In this document: positions 55,137 through 64,000 of the stretch, piece after piece
Layout of the letters: every line of letters starts with the position of its first letter
Position numbering within the stretch: the first letter of the stretch is position 1
Origin: Allium sativum
Taxonomy: Eukaryota; Streptophyta; Magnoliopsida; Asparagales; Amaryllidaceae
Direction: 5' to 3'
Length of the DNA: 64,000 bases
Assembly (NCBI GenBank): GCA_030737875.1
Contig: CM060922.1
Location: forward strand, 234,898,335-234,962,334
The notes under the pieces: model-generated
The model's input: the letters and a program-made list of their open reading frames with translations, nothing else
The model's database searches: none
Told to the model about the DNA's origin: nothing
Translations under genes and position numbers: made by a program

Positions 55137-56547
55137 TCAGCAAGATCGGAGTATCCACATACAAGCAGGCACCCACAATGCTTGGATCTGCTCAATGCAA
55201 TATTCTCTCTTAAGCATAATTGATCCACCTTCAGGATTATCAATAGTCTCAAATGGAAAATCCTTTGGCAACACTTTTTCCTGCTAAAATGCCAGAATAA
55301 AAATACATATTAATGATTTAAATTTACTATTACAATGGTAAAGAACAACATCATCAGTCGGTTTTGATTGTGTTCATATATCATTGAAACTAGGATAAAT
55401 TACTGACCATCTAATTATAGACCCATCAAGTAACTTTATCATGTTAGAGGGGAGCGTTATAAGTTCCCATGTTCAATATATTCAGCAAGATATATTATTC
55501 ATTTAGGCAACTGTAAAGAGAAATTCGTGCTATTGAGCAACAAAATAACTATATTATTTTTAGTGTATTGAATTATAGTGCAATAAAGGGGAAAAAATAT
55601 TTCTACTTCAGTAAATGCAAAGAATGTAACATTATTGCATGAAACTATCCGTCAAGATGAAGCAAGAACATACATTTTACATACAAGCTACGTAATGAGC
55701 TCCTACTATACTTTGTGACCTTAATTGTCTTTTTTGTTTGTAATTAATTATCATCTGATACTATGTTAATAAAACTGCCATTCTGGTCCTGAATTGCATA
55801 ACATAAAACACAGTACTTATTTATTACAAATAAAGATGTGAGATAAGTTTCAAATACCGCAATGTATTTTCTAAAATCTATATACTTTTCATCTTGTTGT
55901 AGCACTTATTTTAGCCATTACCTTTGTTGTAGTGAAAAATCATACACACGTAAAGATCGGAGTAAATGCTAAGAATGTAATGTAGTTGCATAAACTGTCC
56001 GTCAAGATGAAGGAAGAAGATACATACAAGCATGCTGATATAGAAAAATTATACACACATAACACTTCAAATTTTTTCTTTTACTAATGGAAATCTGGCA
56101 AGATGTATTAATCAACCAACTTCATCACTCAAGCTAGTGGATACATGCCAAGTTTGCAAATTCTGAATAACTTGTTTTGAACAAACAGGTAGAGTTCTGA
56201 TTTATATAATTAGAAGTTGAAAGATAAACGTTATTACTGCACCATTCAATAAAATAAAAAGAGAGAACGGGTTAGTGAGTTTTATTACTAATTCATGTTT
56301 AGCGATCTCCGATTCCAAAACGCGCAAGAGAATCTCGTCGCCATGCTTGATCTTATCATTCACACTCGCTAAACTTTTTGAAGAAACGGATCAGATAAAA
56401 ATTGGGCAGCATGGTTTGCTGAATAGATTTCTAAGGTTCAAAGTCGTTGTGATGAGAGGAGTAGTCGAGTAAAATTGAGATATGTAAAAAAAAAGAAACC
56501 CTGGGAATTGAGCAGCGTACCAAGGAGGATATTAAGAAAGAAGTCAT
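55137..56547 (-). pseudogene. Mitochondrial glycoprotein family (MAM33/p32-like) pseudogene, 5' part
   Basis: Minus strand, two exons. Exon 1 (56547-56289) starts MTSFLISSLVRCSIPR, which looks like a mitochondrial presequence, and contains LRNLFSKP and LLRVLESEI. The last motif is typical of the region before the core fold in plant MAM33/p32 proteins. A donor gtaata follows. Exon 2 starts after tttagcag at 55280 and reads EKVLPKDFPFETIDNPEGGS then IMLKREY, the conserved FPFE-x-x-DNPG...L-x-REY segment. The exons join in phase. Breaks: a frameshift in exon 1, an in-frame TGA before SVSSKSL (a possible CGA to TGA change), and a stop at 55137. The rest of the gene is not recognisable. Family members act in the mitochondrial matrix. 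Confidence 0.62.
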
Positions 56548-56600
56548 CGTTGTGTTCTGTAGTTTTAGGGAAAAGCAAAGGGCTTAAGGAGGCGATGGAT

Positions 56601-56611
56601 AGTATATATAG
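56601..56611 (-). promoter_or_regulatory. TATA box of the MAM33-like pseudogene
   Basis: The minus-strand sequence ctatatatact lies 54 bases before the ATG at 56547, leaving about 25-30 bases of 5' leader. This spacing supports the chosen start and a once-functional gene copied or left with its own promoter. Confidence 0.5.
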
Positions 56612-56639
56612 GGTGTTTTTGTAAGAAACTCTGGCATTA

Positions 56640-57210
56640 AGAGATCTCTATAGGACATTCCATTATCCGGCTCAGTCCGAGCCTATATGGTGTCCAGTCC
56701 ATGTCCTTATGATTCTCTTATAGGACAAGACTATGACACACCAATGTTCGGCCCGATCAAAAATGTTTGATGTTTATCTATATACAAGGCTATATCGGAC
56801 ACGACAGTCCGTTGTCTGGCTCGATCCAAGGCTATATGGTGTCAAGTCCATATCCGTACGATTCTCTTATAGGACAGGACTAGGACACACCAATGTTTGG
56901 TCCAATCAAAAAGGCTTGATGTTTTTCTATATACAAGGCTATATCGAACAAGACATTCCGTTGTTCGGCTCGGTCCGAGACTATATGGTGTCCGGTCCAT
57001 GTCTGTACAATTCTCTTATAGGACAGGACTAGGACACACCAATGTTCGTCCAATCAAAAATGCTTGATGTTTTTCTATATACAAGGCTATATTGGACAGG
57101 ACAGTCCGTTGTACGGCTCGGTCCTAGGCTATATGGTGTCAGGTCCGTGTCCATCCGAATACCCTATAGGACAGGACTAGGATATACCTCCGTCCGGTCT
57201 GGCCGACCCA
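56640..57210. repeat. 149-bp minisatellite, about four units
   Basis: Units contain tatatggtgtc(c/a)(a/g)gtcc, gattctcttataggaca, ggactaggacacaccaatg, then ttgatgtttttctatatacaaggctatat and ttgttcggctcggtcc. The ggtgtc anchor falls at 56689, 56838, 56987 and 57135, spaced 149, 149 and 148. The open frames in it (56733-57032, 57042-57275 plus) follow from the repeat and are not called genes. Confidence 0.88.
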
Positions 57211-58662
57211 TTTACATCTCTAAGTTCGGGTGCGAATTTTTGATTTTTCGCACACCGAATTGTTGGAACCGATAATTTACAACAGTTTTGAAAACAAACG
57301 TTTGTTGAACAAACACCTAATAATTTAAAAGTGGCTGCATTTCAAAACTGACTGCATGTCTCAGCAAAATTCAGCAAAATCTTCTGCATGTGTCAGCAAC
57401 ACTCAGCAAAATGTGCCTACATGCCCTCACCAGCCCGTTTAGGCCATTTAATAGTTAAAAAACTGCCTGCTGGAATAAAAATCTGCTCGCTGGGATAAAA
57501 AGCAATTGAAAACCGGGCGTTTGTTGAAAAGATGTCTGGTTTCAGGCATTTGTTTAACAGACATCTGGTTTCGGGCGTTTGCTCATAAATGCTTGAATAG
57601 TTTGAAGATTCTGAAACGAATGTCCTACGAAATCCAAACTTTAATGTGTTTGCACACTCTATTGGAAACCTTTTTGGATGTACATTTCAGATTTTATGAA
57701 ATGTAATGCCTTGTTGGACTTGCTCCAAAATAAAGGATAAAAAATTCCAAGACTCAACTTAAACTCATGAGCTTTCTTTGTTCTCTTTAATGCACTTTGC
57801 AAATTTAACTTTAAAACTTCTATTTATTACTTAAGTCTAGTGAACTTCTCATGCCAATTTACCTTCAAGTCTATACTTCCAAAATTTTGTATGATTATTC
57901 ACGAGCATCCCAGTTTTTTTTAATACTTCGCATTTATGTCCATGCATTCAATGTCGATTGTTTGATAAATCAAGAGAGGCAATAGCAAATTTTCTAAGGC
58001 ATTAGTTCATATTTATATTTTAGTATTTTAGGGCAATAACTTCTAAGACAACAGCTACTAAAAAGAAGAAAAAAAACCATGTCGACATAATGACTCAAGA
58101 GTTGGCACAGAACATGACTCCGGACACTAAAGGTGATAGAGGCAACAGATGGACAAGGATGAATCTTGCTACAAATTTCAAAACTAAGATTGTGATGACC
58201 AATGATGCATCGAACTCATCGCTAGCATTCGCATAAGTGCAATTTCTTCAATTTTGAAAAGACGCAATATTCTTTTTCCTTACTAAGATGTTGACAATTT
58301 AGTGTAAAATTTATATTTATTTTGAAGAGAAAATGTCATTTGAGGTGTTAAATGGGGCGTAGAAAACCATTTGTCCTAAACGGTCTTTTGGAAAATAACC
58401 TGGTTATTCGTGCTAAAAACAAGAGAAATCTCGACTTTATTCTGCTCCTCGCGCTTAAACTCACGCATTTGGTTGTGGCATGAACAGGGTTTATAAAATA
58501 AGAATTTCACTATTCTTTCATACCTATCTTGCGATGACCCGCCTTACACCATCTATGTTTAGAATGAAAAATTCACATTGTACAAACACCCGATTGATGT
58601 AAACACTCCAAGAAATTATCACATCGCAACTTTCTATTTGCGACAGGCACTGTATGACATTT
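57211..58662. other. Stretch without a recognisable gene
   Basis: AT-rich, with short repeated words (cagcaaaatt, tctgcatgtgtcagcaa near 57360-57420 and gggcgtttgttg near 57515-57580). No frame above about 66 codons and no motif I recognise. Confidence 0.5.
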
Positions 58663-58880
58663 CACTACAACAAAAAAACACGTTCCGCAAAAGACAATAT
58701 CTGTTGCACTAGACCAATTGCAACAGGCCCACACCTGTTGGTATAACCCAAGTTGCAAAAAGTTTGCAATATTTTCTGGGCCTGGTGCAATAAAACTTTG
58801 CAGTATACTTTTTTGCAAGAGGCCTTTCCTGTTGCAATTGAGTATTTTGCAACAACAAATGACAGTAGCGAAATAGACTT
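58663..58880. repeat. CACTA left terminal inverted repeat and subterminal repeats
   Basis: TIR at 58663-58677, then repeated gttgca/ttgcaa words (for example ctgttgcactag, attgcaacaggccc, acctgttgg, aagttgcaaaaag, cctgttgcaattg) in both orientations. Confidence 0.75.
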
Positions 58881-60640
58881 GTACAAATTTGTTGAAATCA
58901 CAATTCTAACATTTACAAAAGACAAAAAGGGTAAATAAACATATAAGGAATCACATAAGATATATAATATTTACACTACATTCATTTTAAGAAAAGAGAT
59001 CTTCCAATTAAAGATAGATTGCAATAGATTATTTACATGCACAACTGACTATTTATTTAACTAATTCAGTGTTAAATAATTCAACAACTCATACAACACA
59101 ACACTCTTTTATATCAAGCCTTACATATCACATAGCAATATGAAATAAATACATCTAACTGTAAACTTTGTTAACAATGGAGCACCTAAGCTTTCTTCTT
59201 TGAAAAGCCACCCAACAAACTTGATGAGCACTTCTCCGTTTGTTCCCTCATCAACTGGCTCACACACCCATGTTTCCAAATTCACTCTAGATACAAGTTT
59301 GTTAAAAAATCTTTGCCAATATCAACCAAATCCAGCAAGTTTTTCCTCGATGAGACATCCACGGATGATGTGTCGCCAGTTAAGTCATCATCCTATTCAT
59401 CGGTATAAGCTAGCTTATGACATTAAAAAAAATATGTATATAATTAGAAAAATTACCTCAATCCTCAAATATTGTTCTTCGGAATGACGTGCTCGAAACA
59501 AAGCAGAAGCATGAATATCAACTATGTCACTGCCATTTTCATTGCCACTTCAGTTTTCTTCATACTCCATTTCATTGCCATTTAGACAACTTTTCAACTT
59601 ATACCTGCCTATTGCAAAGCCTTAGGATATGTTGATGTGAGTAAAATGTTATAACAATAAATTTGTTATGCGTAGCACAAGTTTATTTCAATGTCGATTT
59701 CAACACTATGATGCGCATACGAATATGACATGTACACTATTTCTTTTTTTTTAACTAAAGAAACCTACATATTTAATTTCTCAAATATAAATTGTAATTT
59801 AACTAAATTAAATATGTATTGGAGAAACGTAACCAAATATGTAGGTTTTAACTGAATAATTAAAAGAAATAGTATACATGTCCAATGTTTTAAATGAACT
59901 ACGGACAAAAAGGAATGTACCCATCTTAATTTCACTGTATCTTCTTCGTCTGATACAGTTTCCGCACCAAATGCAAAATCTTGTGTCAATTTGGGCCTCA
60001 AATCCTTTTCACAGGGAAAGGTTAGATTTATTAGTCGATTACTACTTTATGCTGGGGGTCGGCCACTAATGGCCTACCAAAACACTATTTTGAAAAAAAT
60101 GGGCTGCCATAGCACATCTTATGGTAGTTTTTATGCTGAAGAATATGAAGTGTTCGTTTAGCACTTGGAAAAGCAGTTAGCACAAAATAAAATATTGTTG
60201 GAGGTGGTATCATAAAACACAATAGCATGCATCTCGCTACTATTGAACCCATGACCCGAGCCTTTGCATAATCATTCAATCACGACCTTGAGAGGGTGTT
60301 TGACCATTAGCTTATAAGTATTGACAACAGCTTACAAATAGGCTTTCCACCCTTGTATCTTTTGCTGCAATATTTGTCTTTAAAGTTCATACTAGATAAT
60401 GATATCCATAAATACTTAATAGGTATTTCTTCCTAATTAATATTCACATATACTATCTCCTTGCAATGGAATCTATCTCTAAATAAGACATTGTACTTTT
60501 CAGAACTCGGTCTGAATACAAGAAAGTCCAATTATAAACAACCAATGTTTTAAGCCTACACCTAACTTAATTTATTAACAGCGTGCAGTTCTTGTAAATT
60601 ACAAGAGAACAATCAAATACCTCTTAACTATTTTTTAATC
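58881..60640. other. CACTA interior, left part: no gene recognised
   Basis: AT-rich. Short frames only; the longest (59200-59487 plus, 95 codons) shows no family I know. The minus-strand sequence over it (VCEPVDEGTNGEVLIKFVG) could be decayed coding sequence, but without a supporting motif. Confidence 0.4.
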
Positions 60641-60699
60641 AATCAACATAGACAAGGTTATTTTTTTGAAAACAAAAATGTGTGATCTTCTGAAAAGAA

Positions 60700-60729
60700 G
60701 AGAGCGCGCGCGCACACACACACACACAC

Positions 60730-60760
<31 letters not shown>

Positions 60761-60766
60761 TATAAC
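60700..60766. repeat. Compound microsatellite (GC)n(AC)n(AT)n
   Basis: gagagcgcgcgcgcacacacacacacacac then (AT)n with one tg. Further AT runs lie at about 61139-61163 and 63213-63239. Confidence 0.92.
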
Positions 60767-61280
60767 CCATAACTACAGAATCCGAATACATAATACCAGT
60801 CTCTGCTATATAGATGTAAAGGAAAGTAGTTAGATGAGCTCTGGATAAACCATCGCCCATCATACTTCAATATCGAATTCCGGCAAGACCACCACCCGAT
60901 ATTAAAGTATATCTACTCCAAAACAAACAAAACACATCAAAATAGCAAAAGGAAAAAAACATCCAAAATAAACACTCTAAATCTACACAGTAAAAGTATC
61001 TCGCACAACAACTGCTACCAATCCATCTAGCTATCCACTAAGCTCTTCCTCTTTATCAACATTCTGAATCTGCGAGAATCTCAACAAATTATTAGTAATT
61101 TGTCACACATGTATATATGGAAACATATATACGTATAAATATATATATATATATATATATATTTCAGGACATATATATATATACACATACATACATATAT
61201 ACCATACATATATGTGCAGGAGAAAAAGAGATAAAGAATCAAAAACTAATATAGGAGATTAACAACGAATACGGAATCTA

Positions 61281-61770
61281 TTACGAAAAAAATCTGTTGA
61301 TTCTAATAAATAGACTCAAATTAAATCTAATATTAATCAAAAATCTCTCAAAGCACAAATTCCCGTATAACTTATAATGCGAATTAGACATCCAATCCAA
61401 ACGAAAATAAACTATCTTAATAATTAAATTATCCGTAGAAGCATAAATAAAATGAAATAATCTCTGATTTCTCTCTAACCAAATGAACCAACTTATGATA
61501 GTGACTAAAAAATCTAAAACATATCTCTTTCTAGCATTATTAATAAATCTATAAGAGTCCCAATAATCAACACAATTGCTGAAGGAATTGGGACAATCAA
61601 AAACAAATATCCCTAAAACCATATTTAAAACAAAATTTGTGATATTACAAGAGAAAAATAAATGATCAACATCCTCATTTAAAAGATTACAAAAACAACA
61701 CTTAACATCGAAAACAACACTTAACATAACCAAGGTTATGTAAAAGGAAACGTAACCAAGCCACTGACTT
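61281..61770 (-). pseudogene. LINE ORF2 C-terminal fragment (zf-RVT region)
   Basis: On the minus strand, 150 open codons, preceded by decayed frame to about 61770. It shows the zf-RVT signature CCFCNLLNEDVDHLFFSC, then FIWLERNQRLFH, as at the end of plant L1 ORF2. The full-length LINE at 5486 has CCLCGENEESVHHLFFEC and IWMERNARIF in the same places. Residues elsewhere differ too much for it to be a copy of that element. Endonuclease and RT core are absent, so it is a 5'-truncated relic inside the CACTA element. Confidence 0.8.
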
Positions 61771-61785
61771 TGACATAGGAAGGAA

Positions 61786-62520
61786 CTATGAAGAACAGCA
61801 AAAAAATGTTGAAGAATTCAGAAACAACCCAGTAATCAAAACAAGTTCATCACAGTCCAATAACGACAACAATCTTGACATAAACAAAAAGGACCATAGC
61901 ATAACCAAATGACAGTGGAGATATGAGCAAGAAACGGGTTCGCCACCAACCAACTCAACATGAACATGGCATTGCTTCATAAGTATGAAGAGTGAGACAA
62001 TGGCGAAAATAGATGAAGCAAACATCATCCATCTCCACACTCCCCACCTTCAGTCAAAATACATAACAAAACAAATAGCTTAACTTCAAAAATTAGGAGC
62101 AGGAAATGTAAACTACACCACAAATTTGATCACAGACAACACCAATAAACACATAAGAAACTAACAGCATAAAATTTACCGAGCCCTCTCATCTGCTGAA
62201 TATCATCCACATATGTGGTATAGATGAGCTTTGTATTGGCCAAGAGGACTCAATGCATTAAAGGGACGCCGCGCAAGTAGTTAGGGATTGAACATCAACT
62301 AAATCTGACCGGAAGGGGAAGAAATTGGGCGGAACAGTGAAAAGATGATTGGAAAGGAGGAGAGCTTCAAAAAAATATCTGGCATGTTGAATGAAGAGTA
62401 AAGATTGGAGGAGGAGGAGATGAAGAGAAGTGATTCGAATAGAAAAAAGGAAAAGAGAAAAACGACGCAGATGGCAGAAGCTCTTGTCGCCATTTTAGGA
62501 GGACTTGGAATTAGATTTGG
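61786..62520 (-). other. Possible captured host exons inside the CACTA element
   Basis: Three minus-strand segments look gene-like. At 62299-62493 a 64-codon frame starts MATRASAICVVFLFSFFLFE, with a signal-peptide-like hydrophobic run. At about 62180-62290 a stretch ends in gggctcg|gtaaat, a plausible splice donor. At 61786-62050 a frame with hydrophobic segments follows an acceptor-like actgaag. I do not recognise the protein, and the frames need stops to be ignored in the middle segment. It could equally be chance. CACTA elements are known to capture host gene pieces. Confidence 0.28.
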
Positions 62521-63289
62521 AATGAGGAATTGGGAAAGGCAGATGAACAGGATAATATAGGCGAAGTGAGCACAAAATATCTGTGTGAAGCGGTCCTGAA
62601 ATTTTTTAGGAGCCCACCTTCTAATTCTAGTATCCCGCTTTTCATTTGCATTACCAGGGTGAAGCGGTTCTAAATTTTGTACCCTCTACCTTTTCTAATC
62701 AACTAAAATTAAGTTTGTTATAAAATAATATTTGCAAAGGTCATGTATGAGAAGTTATTAAATGAATCTAATTAAAATTGAATAATAAATATTAGTTAGA
62801 ATTAATTATAAACTATTTAATAATTATTTTTTAAAATACAAAAAACTAAATATATTCATCAATTATAATTATTAAATTAAAAATATGTTTATTGCAACTG
62901 TCACGAAAAGATAGCCATTAAAAATATGTTTATTTCAACTGGTAAGAAAGCGCGGTTGCTAAAAATTCATCTATTACAATTGTCGTATGCCACCATTATA
63001 TAATATTATTTGTTAATAATTATATTCATATATTACAATTAGTGATTAGAGGTTATTATTAGTTATACTATGTTCATAAATTATAATTTTTTATAATAAA
63101 TAATGATTATAAATTGTTCATCAACTAGTAAATAAATTATTAAACTATGATAAATTTTAATTTCTAGTATATACACACACATACATACATATATACATAT
63201 ATATACTTTTCAAAATATATATATATATATATATATATTAACTATTATACTTCTTATATTTTAACTGAATATTACATAGAGAAAAAAAT

Positions 63290-63665
63290 AAATTTCAAAA
63301 GTACGTTTTTCGCAAGTGGCTTTACCAGTTGCCAAAAAAGTACATATGGAAAGTGGCGAAGATAGCTGCTAATTTTTTTTATTTTTTATTTTTTTATTTT
63401 ATTTTTTTGCCGCTAGTTTGAAAGTGTGGTTGTAAATAATATTTCTGTTGCAACTCGAATAAAAGAGTTGTTGTGAAAAGTATGTTTTTTGTAACAGGTA
63501 TTAAAGCGCTGTTGCGAAAAATATGTTTTACTCAACAGGTGGAAAAAGCCTGTTGTTAAATCTTATCTATTGCAACATTGACGAATGCTAAATACCATTT
63601 ACTGCAACTGTCATTTGACGCTTGTTGCAAATAGCTAGTTGCAATAGGTTATTTTTCTTGTAGTG
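63290..63665. repeat. CACTA right subterminal repeats and terminal inverted repeat
   Basis: Repeated gttgcaa/ttgcaac words (gttgcaactcg, gttgttgtg, gtaacaggta, ctgttgcgaaa, aacaggtgg, ctgttgttaa, attgcaacattg, gttgcaaatagc, gttgcaatagg), then the TIR at 63651-63665. Confidence 0.75.
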
Positions 63666-64000
63666 TCTCAAAGAAGCTACCCAAAATCTTTCTGAAAACC
63701 CAAGGTCGATTCCTTGTGAGAACTTTTACTTTTTAAATAAGTCGTAATCTTAACTATGTGTCAAGATTGACAGTGGAATCGATTAAAGTTATGCTAATCA
63801 TAAAATTGGTTTAGGCAACAACAATTTCTCTTTTCACTATGATTAATGCCCGACATTAGTAGTCACCCCCTTCACGGGTTACTTATTTAGGAAATGAGAT
63901 ATAAAACGCAAGATATGCAAGGAGGAAACAACTTTCTATGTTGTTGATATGCAATGAAATGATTCTAACATAATTAGGGTTAATTTCCTCCATCGTTTGT
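63666..64000. other. Right-hand flank, no gene recognised
   Basis: AT-rich sequence with no open frame of note. It should continue the 57211-58662 stretch on the far side of the CACTA insertion. Confidence 0.4.

Larger units (their letters stand above)
58663..63665. mobile_element. CACTA-type DNA transposon, probably non-autonomous
   Basis: The left end is cactacaacaaaaaa and the right end atttttcttgtagtg, inverted copies matching at 13 of 15 bases and of the CACTA/En-Spm form. Both ends carry many subterminal ttgcaacagg-like words (about 58680-58870 and 63300-63650), the expected transposase-binding repeats. The flanking triplets are ttt and tct, so a 3-bp duplication is only partly kept. 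I find no transposase. The interior holds a LINE fragment, microsatellites and possible host-derived exons. About 5 kb is a usual size for a defective family member. Confidence 0.72.

Noticed and set aside
56733..57275. Frames of 99 and 77 codons read as a repeat protein (YTRLYRT...)
   Set aside because: They are translations of the 149-bp minisatellite. The unit is not a multiple of three and the frame shifts from unit to unit.
60639..60870. Minus frames with IYIYIYIY runs (also at 5102, 19583, 26150, 41244, 42751)
   Set aside because: These are translated AT microsatellites, not proteins or membrane segments.

Overview
The window looks like part of a repeat-rich plant nuclear genome, almost certainly an angiosperm and probably a eudicot. 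The evidence is AT-rich DNA, Ty3/gypsy chromoviruses of the Tekay/Del type (initiator-Met tRNA primer sites, very long LTRs, a reduced chromodomain-like tail on the integrase), a plant L1-type LINE with a DUF4283/CCHC ORF1, a CACTA-type DNA transposon, and a decayed gene of the plant mitochondrial glycoprotein (MAM33/p32) family. I cannot name the species. I see no intact host gene, rRNA gene or tRNA gene.

About 54.5 kb of the 64 kb is one nest of retrotransposons, which I call A to D. Element B (minus strand) is the host element. Its 3' LTR begins before the window and ends at 26825, its shrunken interior is 26826-29912, and its 5' LTR runs from 29913 to 43415. Element A (plus strand, 399-23236) sits inside B's left LTR with a clean AGTTG target duplication. 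A has unusually long LTRs of about 5.3 kb around a decayed gag-pol. A's left LTR was itself hit twice: by a scrambled Tekay-like fragment (2866-4835) and by a full-length LINE (5486-10308). The LINE's two ORFs are both open, they overlap by ATGA, and a target duplication flanks it. Element D (plus strand, 32102 to about 41500) sits in B's right LTR. It has 4.6 kb LTRs around a 1.55 kb noncoding interior, so it is a LARD-like non-autonomous element. Its LTR layout is recognisably that of A.

Element C (minus strand, 43525-54548) lies 109 bases beyond B in a short spacer rich in the motif gcgctat. It has LTRs of about 2.9 and 3.1 kb, a near-matching 5-bp target duplication, and a gag-pol broken by several stops and frameshifts.

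From 54549 to the end the sequence is less saturated with LTR elements. It holds a MAM33/p32-family pseudogene on the minus strand (about 55137-56547, two recognisable exons and a TATA box), a 149-bp minisatellite (about 56640-57210), an apparently gene-free stretch, and a CACTA-like transposon of about 5 kb (58663-63665). The CACTA element carries LINE debris and perhaps captured host exons.

The only apparently complete protein-coding genes are the two LINE ORFs. All LTR-element coding regions are pseudogenes. The nesting gives a relative order: B before A, and A before the LINE and the scrambled fragment; B before D. The strongest items for follow-up are the intact LINE with a stop-start ORF overlap and a CCHH-type knuckle in ORF1, the LARD-like element D as a possible passenger of A-like elements, and the scrambled LTR/RT/LTR/integrase mosaic.
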